Part shown: positions 9,430-17,759 of the stretch, one piece after another
Layout: the number at the start of each line of letters is the position of its first letter
Numbering within the stretch: the first letter of the stretch is position 1
Origin: JALHST01 sp038316335
Lineage (GTDB): Bacteria > Bacteroidota > Bacteroidia > Flavobacteriales > Flavobacteriaceae
Length of the DNA: 64,000 nt
Direction of reading: 5' to 3'
Assembly (NCBI GenBank): GCA_038316335.1
Contig: JBBQAM010000010.1
Location: 1 to 64,000 of the forward strand
Program-made: the position numbers and the translations under genes
Notes under the pieces: model-generated
What the model saw: the letters and a program-made list of their open reading frames with translations, nothing else
Databases searched by the model: none
Told to the model about the DNA's origin: nothing

Positions 9430-9760
9430 AACGAAAGCCAATGTCGGGCTTTAAAAAATTCAACAAATTCGTATTATTGGCAGTAAATGGGGGCTGCCAC
9501 AGATTATCTACGCGTTCGCGATGCCACCAAAGACCTTCTGGGTTCTTAGGCTGGGCAAAGGTATAGTGATATAATACCGCCCGAATATCGGGGAGGCCCT
9601 CCTGAAAAGGGATTGTTTGCAAAAAGACCAAGAGCATCCGGGCCGTTGTATAAAAGTTTCCATACCAAGTTTAGGGTCCATGGATATTGCTCTGGTTTTC
9701 CCATTGCAGCAAACCACATTTGCCAATGAGGTTCAAAACCTTGAATGTTGATTACTGCTG
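9430..9760 (-). pseudogene. Remnant of a lipase maturation factor family gene
   Basis: Reading the minus strand from about 9760, one frame gives FEPHWQMWFAAMGK, then a stretch ending FANNPFSGGPPRY. After a shift at about 9584-9588 a second frame continues with IRAVLYHYTFAQPKNPEG, WWHRERVDNLWQPP and LLNFL. Joined, these match the C-terminal part of the LMF1-like lipase maturation factor family, whose hallmark is NPFP-x-x-PP-x-(Y/I)-IRA-x-LY-x-Y-x-F followed by WW and PP. Inserting AT into the ATAT tract there restores one frame, so the break looks like a 2-base contraction. The whole N-terminal membrane part is missing, so this is a true remnant and not only a frameshift. Confidence 0.72.
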
Positions 9761-9923
9761 TATAAATCACTACACTAATCGTAATTTCATCAAGGAAGCA
9801 TTGCATGACGACTACTACGGTCACTGAAAAATACCTCGATAAATGTGTTGGTTGAGCGTCAGTTACATTGGATCGCCATTCATAAAACAAACTAAAATTA
9901 TTTTAAGCCTATGTGAAAGACTA

Positions 9924-9935
9924 TGATATCGATCA
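9924..9935. promoter_or_regulatory. FNR/FixK-like box TGAT-ATCG-ATCA
   Basis: A perfect TGAT-N4-ATCA palindrome between the Usp gene and the decayed lipase-maturation remnant. It is about 165 bp upstream of the remnant and downstream of the Usp gene, so it may be an orphan operator left behind when the gene decayed. Confidence 0.35.
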
Positions 9936-9965
9936 GTTCAAATGAGCATATGGTAAGCGGTCGTT

Positions 9966-10820
9966 TTAATCATGCAATACCCAAAATGGGACCTTGGTCT
10001 GAAAACTCACTTTTTGAATGGTTGCATTAAACAACAAGTGTTGTAGAAAATTTAAATTTTTGCCTACCATGAGTAGCATCCCAATGTTTTTGTTCGTTAC
10101 AAAGGTCTCAATGGTATCGGTAACTTTCGGTCCCTTCAACTCGTAAAAGCTATGTGATCTGGGAAAGATCTCGACTAAATAGCCCTTTAACTCACCCTTA
10201 TTAAGCCGTTGTACCGTATTTAATCGGACGTGGTTTGTACGAACGTTCATAATGTTTATAGGAGCTTGACAGAGGTTGGCAATACGTGTAATACTGTCTA
10301 AAATAGCATGGGAATAATGAAAATTAAAGTCGGTCGCAAACGCGATTTTATTCGGGACCTTAAGGGGTGTATTTTCTGGAATTATAAGCGTATTGCAACG
10401 CACTTTAGTAATCACATCGCCGGCATTACTGCCAAGGATGATTTTTTTCAGGCCAGTAGCACCTCGCGTGCCCAAGACTATAAGATCAATCTTTTTGTCA
10501 ATAACCAGTTTACGAACGACCTCTATGAAAAAACCATATTCGCAGCGTGAAGAGAAGCGATGTCTGTTAAATTCTGATTTGCCCCGAATCGGTCGTAGAA
10601 TATTCTTCAATTTTTTTTCAGCGGATTCTGTTTTATGCGGTGAAACTTCCAATAGTGTAGGGCCATTGGCAATAACCGACGCACGTCTGTTGGCGAAGTC
10701 GAGTACATGTAAGATGTGAATGTTACAGGGAGTTTCCTTGAGCAATATTAAGGCATAGTTCAAGGCATTCAGGGAGTTATCGGAAAAGTCGGTCGGTATT
10801 AATATGTTCTGCATGTTCAT
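9966..10820 (-). CDS. Universal stress protein, tandem UspA domains
   Basis: 284 residues: two Usp domains in tandem. Domain 1 starts NILIPTDFSDNSLNALNYAL and has the complete ATP-binding motif G-x2-G-x9-G-S in GTRGATGLKKIILGSNAG. Domain 2 (from about residue 150, IAFATDFNFHYSHAI) lacks that motif, as is common in tandem Usps. Cytoplasmic; ATP-binding Usps act in survival during growth arrest and low energy. An FNR-like box (10870-10881) is centred 55 bp upstream of the start, suggesting it is a target of the receiver-CRP regulator encoded immediately upstream at 10906. Confidence 0.92.
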   Translation of the reverse strand: MNMQNILIPTDFSDNSLNALNYALILLKETPCNIHILHVLDFANRRASVIANGPTLLEVSPHKTESAEKKLKNILRPIRGKSEFNRHRFSSRCEYGFFIEVVRKLVIDKKIDLIVLGTRGATGLKKIILGSNAGDVITKVRCNTLIIPENTPLKVPNKIAFATDFNFHYSHAILDSITRIANLCQAPINIMNVRTNHVRLNTVQRLNKGELKGYLVEIFPRSHSFYELKGPKVTDTIETFVTNKNIGMLLMVGKNLNFLQHLLFNATIQKVSFQTKVPFWVLHD

Positions 10821-10869
10821 AGTCGGCAGCTCGTAAGGTAAAGCTAGTCGACCCCATTGTTCTATTCAA

Positions 10870-10881
10870 TGACAATTATCA
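10870..10881. promoter_or_regulatory. FNR/FixK-like box TGAC-AATT-ATCA
   Basis: A TGAY-N4-RTCA palindrome, centred 55 bp upstream of the Usp start codon at 10820, in the 85 bp gap between that gene and the receiver-CRP regulator. The same core (TGACAATTATCA) recurs at 41770. Confidence 0.65.
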
Positions 10882-10905
10882 GCTAATGAAATTTTTATCG
10901 ATGCC

Positions 10906-11958
10906 CTAATTGACGTAATGTAGTGCCTTCAATTCTATGATTTTGATATTTCTGCCTTCTATGTCGATCAGGCCTTCTTTTTTGAAACCGGATAGGGTGC
11001 GTATCAAACTCTCTGTAGCAATACCCGCAACGCTGGCCAAATCGCTTCTTGAAATTTTAATGGGTTCTTCGGTTTTTTTGTTTAAAATTTCCGCGAACTG
11101 CAATAACGTCTGAGCGGTTTTTCTACGCACCGAACTGTAGGCCATTTGTAGCAATTGACTTTTCATTTCAGTAAGGTTCTCGGTAAGTAGGCTCATGATT
11201 TCCAACGAAATCGCGCGGTTATTAGAGAGTATGTTTTTAAGCTTTTCCTTGGAGATTCCTGCTAGCTCCACCGCCTCCATAGCCGTAGCTGTTTCAGGAT
11301 ATGCGACATTGTTGACGAAAGAGGTAAGACCTAAAAAGTCGTCGGCCCTGTGAAGGGAGGTAATCAATTCTTTTCCATCCTCGTCAATGGTATGGCATTT
11401 AACCACGCCTTTTAAAATAAGATAAATAGTATGTGAATGTCCGCCTTCCCGATAGATCATTTGACCTTCGCCAAATGTCTCGATCTCCCCGTTGTCATCA
11501 AAAAAGTTCTTCAGCTCGTTTAAGGTCCGCATTTCATCATTAGTTGATCGGATTGTTTGAGATTCTTCCGATTTCATACGCGCCAATAATTCGGTTTTAG
11601 CCAAACGACTTGCTATTGCACTCAGCAGATCGTCTTCCTCGAAGGGTTTGGTCAGATAATCGTCGGCGCCAAGATCCATGCCTTTTCGAATTTCCTTGTG
11701 CTCGGTCTTTGCCGTTAGAAAGATAAAAGGAATTTGATTTGTAGCTTCATTTGATGAAAGCTCCTGCAATACCCCATACCCGTCGATCTCGGGCATCATG
11801 ATATCACAAACGATGATGTCGGGCATACGTTCCTTGGCCAGCGATATACCAATTCTTCCATTCGCTGCCACGATGACTTTAAAGTCGGAAAGTTCAAGAA
11901 GTTCCTTGGTGTTTTCACGTAAGGCTTTGTCATCCTCTATCAATAGAATCGTTTTCAT
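10906..11958 (-). CDS. Response regulator with CRP/FNR-type effector (receiver, cNMP-like sensor, HTH_Crp)
   Basis: 350 residues. Residues 1-120 form a CheY-like receiver with acidic pair ED8-9, phospho-acceptor Asp52 (VCDIMMPEIDG) and Lys104 (LTKPF). A linker leads to a CRP-type beta-roll (IYREGGHSHTIYLILKGVVK) and a dimer helix. The C-terminal HTH reads SRSDLASVAGIATESLIRTL. In the recognition helix the Glu and Arg that in CRP and FNR contact the TGA core are kept (TESLIR), with Ile where FNR has Ser. There are no FNR-type N-terminal cysteines, so no Fe-S cluster is expected. It is encoded 3 bp after the PAS kinase and is its likely partner. Best candidate to read the TGAY-N4-RTCA boxes. 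Confidence 0.9.
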   Translation of the reverse strand: MKTILLIEDDKALRENTKELLELSDFKVIVAANGRIGISLAKERMPDIIVCDIMMPEIDGYGVLQELSSNEATNQIPFIFLTAKTEHKEIRKGMDLGADDYLTKPFEEDDLLSAIASRLAKTELLARMKSEESQTIRSTNDEMRTLNELKNFFDDNGEIETFGEGQMIYREGGHSHTIYLILKGVVKCHTIDEDGKELITSLHRADDFLGLTSFVNNVAYPETATAMEAVELAGISKEKLKNILSNNRAISLEIMSLLTENLTEMKSQLLQMAYSSVRRKTAQTLLQFAEILNKKTEEPIKISRSDLASVAGIATESLIRTLSGFKKEGLIDIEGRNIKIIELKALHYVN

Positions 11959-11961
11959 GCA

Positions 11962-13476
11962 CTAGCTTTTAATAGGCGCCATCAGAATTTTTATACTAAA
12001 AATAGAACCTTCATTTTCCACACTGCTAAAAGTAAGGGTTGCACCTAAATTTTCAAGATGTTGTCTGGCAATATTCAAGCCAATGCCCGTTCCTTGAGTC
12101 AATAAGACATTTTCAGCTCTAAAATAACGATTAAAAATATGTTTTTGCGCACCTTTTGGAATACCTATCCCTTGATCACGTACATGTATGACCAAATGGT
12201 CCCTAACGGTAGCTATGGTAATATCGATCATTGTATCTTCAGGCGAATATTTGATTGCATTGTGCACCAAATTCGATAGGGCCAATTCAAGGATTTTCTC
12301 ATCAAATTGCATGACAATGTCGTCGATGTCTTCGGGATACCCAATTCTTTGACCGGTCTTTAGCAGCATGTTTGCATCATAAATAACCTCATTGATGACT
12401 TTGCTCAACGGAAAAGTCACCAATTTGTAGGTTACCTTTCCAGATTCCAAGCGTTCCACCGATAAAAAATCATTAAGAATGGTATCTAAATAGCGCACTT
12501 TATTACGTATTGTAGTGATATGTTTGTCTCGTTTTTCCTGCTGCGCGGTTTCGGTATATTTGGCCAACAAAGTGATTGAGGTTAAAATACCGCTGAGCGG
12601 GGTCTTAAATTCATGGGATACCAAAGACAAAAATCGTGTTTTCAATTCGTTGAGCTCCTTTTCCTTGGCCAAGGCCTCCGTCAATTGTTTGGTGCGCTCC
12701 TTAACCGTTTTTTCAAGTTTTTTCGTATAATTCAATCGCTCGGTAATATCAACGACTATGGCTACAAAAACATCCCTTTCCCGAATTTTAGAGGACTGTA
12801 GATGTACTTCGACCGGATAGGTGGTGCCATCCTTCCGTTTATGGATCGTTTCAAAAACCAGCTTCTCCCTATTCTTGACTAATAATGGTTGAATCAATTT
12901 ACGAAATTTGGCTTCCGTAAATTTGGGTTTAATAGTTACCGCGCTCAATTGCCTAAATTCCTCAAGTGCATACCCCATATTGCTTATTGCCCCATTATTA
13001 ACATCTACGAACAGTAAGGATTCTGCATCGAAAATATATATTTCGTTTAATGATTCATCAAAAATACGGGCCCAATGGATAATTTCCTGTTCGGCCTTTT
13101 TTCGTTCGGTAATATTTATGACCAGGGCCATAACATAGGTATGGCCATAAAGTTCAAACGGATTTAGCCCGGCCTCTACCGGAAATTCCTCTCCCCCTTT
13201 GCGAACACCATAAAGGTCCCGACCAATACCCATTTGGCGTTTTCCACTTTTTTTTATAAAGTCTTCAACATGGTCAATATGGGCATGATGATATTTTGTG
13301 GGAATCAAGATATTGAGCGGTTTGCCCAATAATTCATCATCAACGTAGCCAAACATTTCCTTTGCTGAAGAATTGGTGGCAACAATATGTTGTTCTTCAT
13401 TAACGACGATAATTCCTTCGGAAATGCCTTCGGAAAGTAGATTAAAAATATTACTATTTTTTTGGAAGACATGCAT
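11962..13476 (-). CDS. PAS-PAS sensor histidine kinase with FixL-like first PAS
   Basis: 504 residues without membrane segments, so cytoplasmic. PAS1 spans about 10-125, PAS2 about 135-255; HisKA carries SHEFKTPLSG with His288, and the HATPase domain has NLVHNAIKYS and GTGIGLNIARQHLENLG. PAS1 aligns by eye with FixL: IPTKYHHAHIDH places His66 at the haem-ligand position, and Arg86 in MGIGRDLYG falls exactly where FixL has its distal Arg (20 residues later). Haem binding is possible but unproven, because many non-haem PAS domains share this pattern. The receiver-CRP gene follows 3 bp downstream, forming a sensor-regulator pair. An FNR-like box lies just upstream. Confidence 0.88.
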   Translation of the reverse strand: MHVFQKNSNIFNLLSEGISEGIIVVNEEQHIVATNSSAKEMFGYVDDELLGKPLNILIPTKYHHAHIDHVEDFIKKSGKRQMGIGRDLYGVRKGGEEFPVEAGLNPFELYGHTYVMALVINITERKKAEQEIIHWARIFDESLNEIYIFDAESLLFVDVNNGAISNMGYALEEFRQLSAVTIKPKFTEAKFRKLIQPLLVKNREKLVFETIHKRKDGTTYPVEVHLQSSKIRERDVFVAIVVDITERLNYTKKLEKTVKERTKQLTEALAKEKELNELKTRFLSLVSHEFKTPLSGILTSITLLAKYTETAQQEKRDKHITTIRNKVRYLDTILNDFLSVERLESGKVTYKLVTFPLSKVINEVIYDANMLLKTGQRIGYPEDIDDIVMQFDEKILELALSNLVHNAIKYSPEDTMIDITIATVRDHLVIHVRDQGIGIPKGAQKHIFNRYFRAENVLLTQGTGIGLNIARQHLENLGATLTFSSVENEGSIFSIKILMAPIKS

Positions 13477-13499
13477 AGGTCAAAAGTATGACAACTAAG

Positions 13500-13511
13500 T
13501 GACATGTATCA
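13500..13511. promoter_or_regulatory. FNR/FixK-like box TGAC-ATGT-ATCA
   Basis: Centred only about 29 bp upstream of the kinase start at 13476, closer than the other boxes, so if used it may be autoregulatory or repressive. The 12 bp core is identical to that at 17463-17474. Confidence 0.5.
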
Positions 13512-13790
13512 TATGTGAAAAACAATTTTCAACGTAGTTTGAAATTCAAGGCCTATCGAGATAATGTTTGTTATTAAGGCAGTTTGTCCGACCTTAAAGT
13601 ATAATCAATTTCTCTAAATCTTCGGCTATAAAAAGTATGACAAAATTCCTCATCGCCTCAATAGAAGATATCGCTTAAGACGAGAGACATTTTACCAAGG
13701 AAGTCCTAAAAGATTTTCATACTGACCTACATCATTTTTTAAGTGATTTTATGTTGCCAAATTTATACATAACATATAAATCTTGAAATC
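13512..13790. other. Divergent intergenic region, no gene seen
   Basis: This is the remainder of a 314 bp gap between the histidine kinase and the DUF2267 gene. It is AT-rich, with only very short frames (for example a 13-codon ATG frame near 13636). It should contain the DUF2267 promoter. Confidence 0.4.
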
Positions 13791-14243
13791 ATGGCACTCA
13801 ATTTTAATCAGTATGCTTCGGAGGGCAATACATTCCTAAAAGACTATACCAAGGAAATGAATTTAGGAAATGATCGTGACAAAGCAGGACGCATACTTAC
13901 ATCAATACTTCACGCTTTGCGTGATATGATAACCATTGAAGAATCTTTACAGTTTATCGCCCAGCTGCCAATTTTCTTGAAAGGCGTTTATGTAAATGGG
14001 TGGAACATCAAGAAAGAAAAACCCAAAGTAAAGCATATGGCCGAATTTCTTGATTTGGTCAGGCAGCATGATGGACCGGCGGCTGTCAACGATTTTGAAT
14101 ATAGCGATGAAATGGTCGAACGATTTGTTGACACCACCTTTATATACTTGAGAAAACACATCTCTTTGGGAGAAATGGAGGACATTCGTGATTCGCTTCC
14201 CAAGGATTTGAAGCGTATGATTTACTCAAATTTTATGTTTTAA
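13791..14243 (+). CDS. DUF2267 protein
   Basis: 150 residues, all helical, matching DUF2267: RDKAGRILTSILHALRDMITIEESLQFIAQLPIFLKGVYVNGW in the first half and a second similar helical repeat ending SLPKDLKRMIYSNFMF. The function is not established; the family is often found near Usp and other stress genes in bacteria that meet low oxygen, as here. Monocistronic: a terminator-like hairpin follows the stop codon. Confidence 0.82.
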   Translation: MALNFNQYASEGNTFLKDYTKEMNLGNDRDKAGRILTSILHALRDMITIEESLQFIAQLPIFLKGVYVNGWNIKKEKPKVKHMAEFLDLVRQHDGPAAVNDFEYSDEMVERFVDTTFIYLRKHISLGEMEDIRDSLPKDLKRMIYSNFMF

Positions 14244-14263
14244 GGTCTTTCGAAACATATTTA

Positions 14264-14285
14264 CCGTCCGAAGGCGGCCTTTTTT
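14264..14285 (+). terminator. Rho-independent terminator after the DUF2267 gene
   Basis: CCGTC-CGAA-GGCGG forms a five-pair stem (one G-T pair) with a four-base loop, followed by CC and a run of six T, 20 bp after the stop codon at 14243. Confidence 0.6.
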
Positions 14286-14344
14286 ATGTAAATCGTTTCA
14301 GCCTTAATCTGAACAAAATAGCATTTATTTTAAAATCGAATCTT

Positions 14345-14977
14345 ATGAAAACTCAACGCTTTTTACTGGTAATGATTATGCTTTTGCCAGTACTATCCCT
14401 AGCTCAGCAATTGAAGGAAATTGACGAATTCACCTCTTTCAACGAAGGTTTGGCGGCGGTAAGAAAAGGAAACCAGTGGGGCTTTATTGATAAAGAAGGC
14501 ACCTTGGTAATCGATTTCAGAAGCGATTTGTATTATAGCAAAGATGCGGATCCTTCTAAATCTGATATTATGGGAATTAGGTACCCCATATTTCAAGAGG
14601 GAAGGTGTATGATCACCAAGATTATCGAGGAAGGAATATCGGTTTATGGTTTTATCGATACGAAAGGGAACGTGATTGTCGAACCCCAATTTTTAAACGT
14701 ATACCCTTTTGAAAATGGTGTTACTACTGGGGTTCTTTTTGAAAAAACCTTGCGAGGTGAAAATGAGTTCAAACTTAAAATATACGATTTTAAGTTTCAT
14801 GACGTCGTAATGGATATTTCTGGCAAAATCGAAGAGTATCTTGCCAAAAGAAGCAATATTCAGATGACAAAAAAACGCTATAAACTGCCTTCAATCGGAG
14901 CAAAAATGCTCACTGATAATCTGATTGCCGTTAAAACCGCGGACAACCGTTGGGAAATAAGAAAATTGAATCAATAG
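14345..14977 (+). CDS. Exported WG-repeat protein
   Basis: 210 residues with a signal peptide of about 20 residues (ends LSLAQQ). Two WG repeats are visible: FNEGLAAVRKGNQWGFIDKEG (about 31-51) and GVYGFIDTKGNVIVEPQF-like sequence (about 100-118). WG repeats form beta-propeller-like or solenoid structures of unknown role, usually in the periplasm or on the surface. It is followed 11 bp later by the SDR gene on the same strand and may share its transcript, though the two functions are not obviously linked. Confidence 0.78.
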   Translation: MKTQRFLLVMIMLLPVLSLAQQLKEIDEFTSFNEGLAAVRKGNQWGFIDKEGTLVIDFRSDLYYSKDADPSKSDIMGIRYPIFQEGRCMITKIIEEGISVYGFIDTKGNVIVEPQFLNVYPFENGVTTGVLFEKTLRGENEFKLKIYDFKFHDVVMDISGKIEEYLAKRSNIQMTKKRYKLPSIGAKMLTDNLIAVKTADNRWEIRKLNQ

Positions 14978-14988
14978 AAAAAGGAAAT

Positions 14989-15750
14989 ATGAACCGATTA
15001 AAAAACAAAGTAGCCCTTATTACGGGCGGTGCTGCCGGAATAGGTTTGACTACCGCAAAGATATTTTTAAAGGAAGGTGCCAAAGTGGTCATTGTAGATA
15101 GTAATAAGCCAGAATTGGAAAAAGTTATTGCCGCCCTGGACCATCCCAATCTCTCCTACTGTGTTGCCGATGTTTCAAAGGCAAACGATGTCGAAAATTA
15201 TGTTAACCGCACGATGGAGGTTCATGGTAAAATAGATGTTTTTTTCAATAATGCAGGTATAGAGGGCGTATCGAGCTCTATGGCTGCGTATCCCGATGAA
15301 ATCTTCGACAAGGTCATCGCCGTTAATTTGAAAGGGGTCTGGCTCGGTTGCAAACACGTTATCCCTATGATGTCAGAAGGGGGTAGTGTTATCATTACCT
15401 CCTCAGTTGCCGGCTTAAAAGGTTTTGCCGGATTGGGAGCCTATGTGACCAGCAAACATGCCATTGTGGGGGTTATGCGCGTTGCGGCTCTTGAGTTTTC
15501 CAATAAAAAAATACGGGTAAACACCATTCATCCGGGCCCCGTGAATACGGAGATGATGCGAAGGATAGAACGTGACATGTCTCCCCAAAGTCCGCAGGAG
15601 GTCATGAAAGGTTTTAAGGCTTCGGTGCCCTTTGGCAGGTATGCCGAATCACAGGAAATTGGTGAATTGGCCTTGTTTTTAGCTTCTGACGAGAGTAAGT
15701 ATATTACGGGCTGCACCCATGTGGTTGACGGGGGGATGTTGCTGTCCTGA
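14989..15750 (+). CDS. SDR-family NAD(P)-dependent oxidoreductase
   Basis: 253 residues from the ATG at 14989. This start is chosen because it directly precedes the first Rossmann strand (LKNKVALITGG), has AAGGA-like sequence ahead of it, and avoids overlap with the WG-repeat gene. The cofactor motif is TGGAAGIG, with NNAG about residue 83, catalytic Ser in IITSSVAG and Tyr-x3-Lys in AYVTSK. The acidic Asp at the end of beta-2 (VIVDSNKP) suggests NAD rather than NADP. The C-terminal end (ITGCTHVVDGGML) is standard. The substrate is unknown. Confidence 0.88.
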   Translation: MNRLKNKVALITGGAAGIGLTTAKIFLKEGAKVVIVDSNKPELEKVIAALDHPNLSYCVADVSKANDVENYVNRTMEVHGKIDVFFNNAGIEGVSSSMAAYPDEIFDKVIAVNLKGVWLGCKHVIPMMSEGGSVIITSSVAGLKGFAGLGAYVTSKHAIVGVMRVAALEFSNKKIRVNTIHPGPVNTEMMRRIERDMSPQSPQEVMKGFKASVPFGRYAESQEIGELALFLASDESKYITGCTHVVDGGMLLS

Positions 15751-15759
15751 AACGTAAAG

Positions 15760-16440
15760 ATGCAAAAAATGAGAACAAAATTAACCTGTCTGATCTTGGT
15801 TGCCCTACTTTGGAACTGCAGAGAAAAGGTCAAGACTTTAAAACCAATGGTAGAAGGAGCGAAACAGGAGATTAAAGCGAATTCTGAGGTCAATCCTATT
15901 ATCAAAGAGCTTGCGACTTTTGCAGATACCAGCCTAACGGAATTTGAAAACGGAAATCAGTTGGCCGAATTTAAGGAGATAACAGAAAACGGGTCCATTA
16001 AGACTATCGACATCTCAAAGTATCTGAAACTTTATAAGGCTCAGATGCAACCCCAAGAAACCGAGGTCCTGCCCATTTTTGAAATCAAGAGCACAAACAC
16101 GGCGGTACTGATAGTAAAAGGAAGAGGGTTTGGAGGCCCTATTTGGGCGAAAGTCCTGGTCGACCGAACTACTCGGAAAATCAAAAAAATCGAATTCGAC
16201 CACAAGGCAGAGTCAGAAGGTTATGGTGCTGGAATAACCAATACCTCATTCAAGGTTCAGTTTACGGGTGCAAAGATAGACCTTGATAAGAACAGTTTTG
16301 GGCTCAGTCAAAGCGGAAATAAGCTTTTACCTGGCGATACGATAATCGACGGTATATCCGGGGCTACCGCTACCAGTTTGGCGGCTGTCGCCATGGTAAA
16401 CGAAGGATTGCATAAGTACCGCAATTATTTTAAGCTGTAA
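15760..16440 (+). CDS. Stand-alone NqrC/RnfG-like FMN-binding lipoprotein
   Basis: 226 residues. The N-terminus (LTCLILVALLWNC) is a lipoprotein-like signal. The second half is an FMN_bind domain: AESEGYGAG corresponds to the conserved turn of NqrC/RnfG, and SGATATS near residue 205 is the site where FlvE/ApbE-type transferases attach FMN to Thr in the S(T)GAT motif. The usual Nqr/Rnf partners (NqrB, D, E, F) are absent here, so this is an isolated FMN carrier. It could feed a periplasmic or membrane redox chain. It begins 9 bp after the SDR stop. Confidence 0.75.
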   Translation: MQKMRTKLTCLILVALLWNCREKVKTLKPMVEGAKQEIKANSEVNPIIKELATFADTSLTEFENGNQLAEFKEITENGSIKTIDISKYLKLYKAQMQPQETEVLPIFEIKSTNTAVLIVKGRGFGGPIWAKVLVDRTTRKIKKIEFDHKAESEGYGAGITNTSFKVQFTGAKIDLDKNSFGLSQSGNKLLPGDTIIDGISGATATSLAAVAMVNEGLHKYRNYFKL

Positions 16441-16508
16441 AGATCATCCTCAATATACGGGTAAACACCAAGAGTAACTGGCACTTTTTGGGATCAAATA
16501 CTTTAATT

Positions 16509-17444
16509 ATGAACGCTAAGGGCCTCGTAAGCTGGTTACTACAAGGCGATGTATCAATACAATACCAGGTACGGTGTGATTTGTTGTCTTCTGAGCGTAC
16601 AGACTTGACAAAAAGAATTGTCTTGGAAGGCTGGGGAGCCAAATTCCTATCAAAACGAAAGCCCGATGGTCACTGGGGATTAAAATTCTATCAGCCCAAA
16701 TGGACATCGACCCACTACACCCTAATAGACCTGCGAAACCTTTGTATTGAGTCCAATTCTCCGCAAATAAAGGAAACTATTGAAATTATCCTACAAAACG
16801 AAAAAGCAAAAGACGGGGGCATTTTACCAATCGGTGCGGCTCAGTTCAGCGATTTATGCGTTAATGGCATGTTCTTGAACTATGCCTCTTACTTTAGAAC
16901 GAATGCCTCAAATCTAAAATCAGTAGTCGACTGTATCCTAGTCCAAGTTATGCCCGATGGCGGATTCAACTGCAGATCCAATAGGGTATCGACTAGGCAT
17001 AGTTCATTGCACACCACCTTATCTGTTTTGGAAGGACTCACCGAATATGTTTATGGCGGATATCCATATCGTTTAAGGGAAGTTCAAAAAGCAATCCTAT
17101 CGGCACAAGAATTTATTTTAGTACATCAACTTTATATTTCGGACCGAACCGGAGAAACAATACACAAAGATTTTTTGAAGCTCTCCTATCCACGGCGCTG
17201 GCATTATGATATTCTGAGTGCCTTGGATTATTTTCAATACGCGCAAATACCATGGGATGCACGCCTGCGACCCGCCCTGGAAGTCCTCTTAAAAAAGAGA
17301 AATAAAAATGGCACATGGAACCTACAGGCAAATCATCCCGGTAAAGTACATTTTGATATGGAAATAGCGGGCAGGCCCAGTCGATGGAATACGTTGAGGG
17401 CCATGCGTGTTTTAAAACACTTTGACCTTGAAGCAATTTTATAG
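16509..17444 (+). CDS. Alpha/alpha-toroid protein of the prenyltransferase/squalene-cyclase-like superfamily
   Basis: 311 residues from the ATG at 16509. It shows repeats typical of alpha/alpha barrels: KPDGHWGLKFYQPKWTSTHYTL, DGGILP, MPDGGFNCRSNR, NKNGTWNLQANHPGKVHF, each a Gly/Trp-rich turn between helices. Proteins of this kind are often auto-annotated as prenyltransferase or squalene cyclase, but no DxDD or DxxD catalytic motif of cyclases is visible, so a cyclase reaction is not supported. It lies 68 bp after the FMN lipoprotein on the same strand. Its function is not known. Confidence 0.6.
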   Translation: MNAKGLVSWLLQGDVSIQYQVRCDLLSSERTDLTKRIVLEGWGAKFLSKRKPDGHWGLKFYQPKWTSTHYTLIDLRNLCIESNSPQIKETIEIILQNEKAKDGGILPIGAAQFSDLCVNGMFLNYASYFRTNASNLKSVVDCILVQVMPDGGFNCRSNRVSTRHSSLHTTLSVLEGLTEYVYGGYPYRLREVQKAILSAQEFILVHQLYISDRTGETIHKDFLKLSYPRRWHYDILSALDYFQYAQIPWDARLRPALEVLLKKRNKNGTWNLQANHPGKVHFDMEIAGRPSRWNTLRAMRVLKHFDLEAIL

Positions 17445-17462
17445 CGAAAATTGCAGCAATTA

Positions 17463-17474
17463 TGACATGTATCA
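17463..17474. promoter_or_regulatory. FNR/FixK-like box TGAC-ATGT-ATCA
   Basis: Same 12 bp core as at 13500. It is centred about 62 bp before the TTG start of the frameshifted small membrane protein gene at 17531, the usual spacing in this window. Confidence 0.55.
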
Positions 17475-17530
17475 TAAGAAGAATTAATGACATGGTTTAA
17501 TTTGAATGCATCACTTTTAAAATCTAAATC

Positions 17531-17730
17531 TTGACTACCAAAAAAGAGGATAAAAGTACTTGGGCCATCAGTAGAGGAGTTCTTATGGGATTGTGTATCG
17601 CCTATTTTTTTTACAGGAAAATCCTTTAATATTCGTCGGGCGTATCATTTTGGGACTAGGGGCAGGATTGCTCACAACGTTACTTATTTCAAGTAAAAGA
17701 GACAAAATTAACTTTTATAAAACAACCTAG
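17531..17730 (+). pseudogene. Small membrane protein gene broken by a one-base deletion in a T8 run
   Basis: From the TTG at 17531 the frame reads through about 24 codons (ending GLCIAYFF) to eight consecutive T (17605-17612). It then stops after RKIL. One extra T would let it continue as LQENPLIFVGRIILGLGAGL and on to a stop at 17728, giving a 66-residue protein with two hydrophobic segments. The continuity of hydrophobic sequence across the run argues this was one gene. It may be decayed, a sequence error, or expressed by slippage. The family is not recognised. An FNR-like box lies 62 bp upstream. Confidence 0.5.
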
Positions 17731-17759
17731 GAACCGTCAATTCAAAGGGTCATCGAGCT

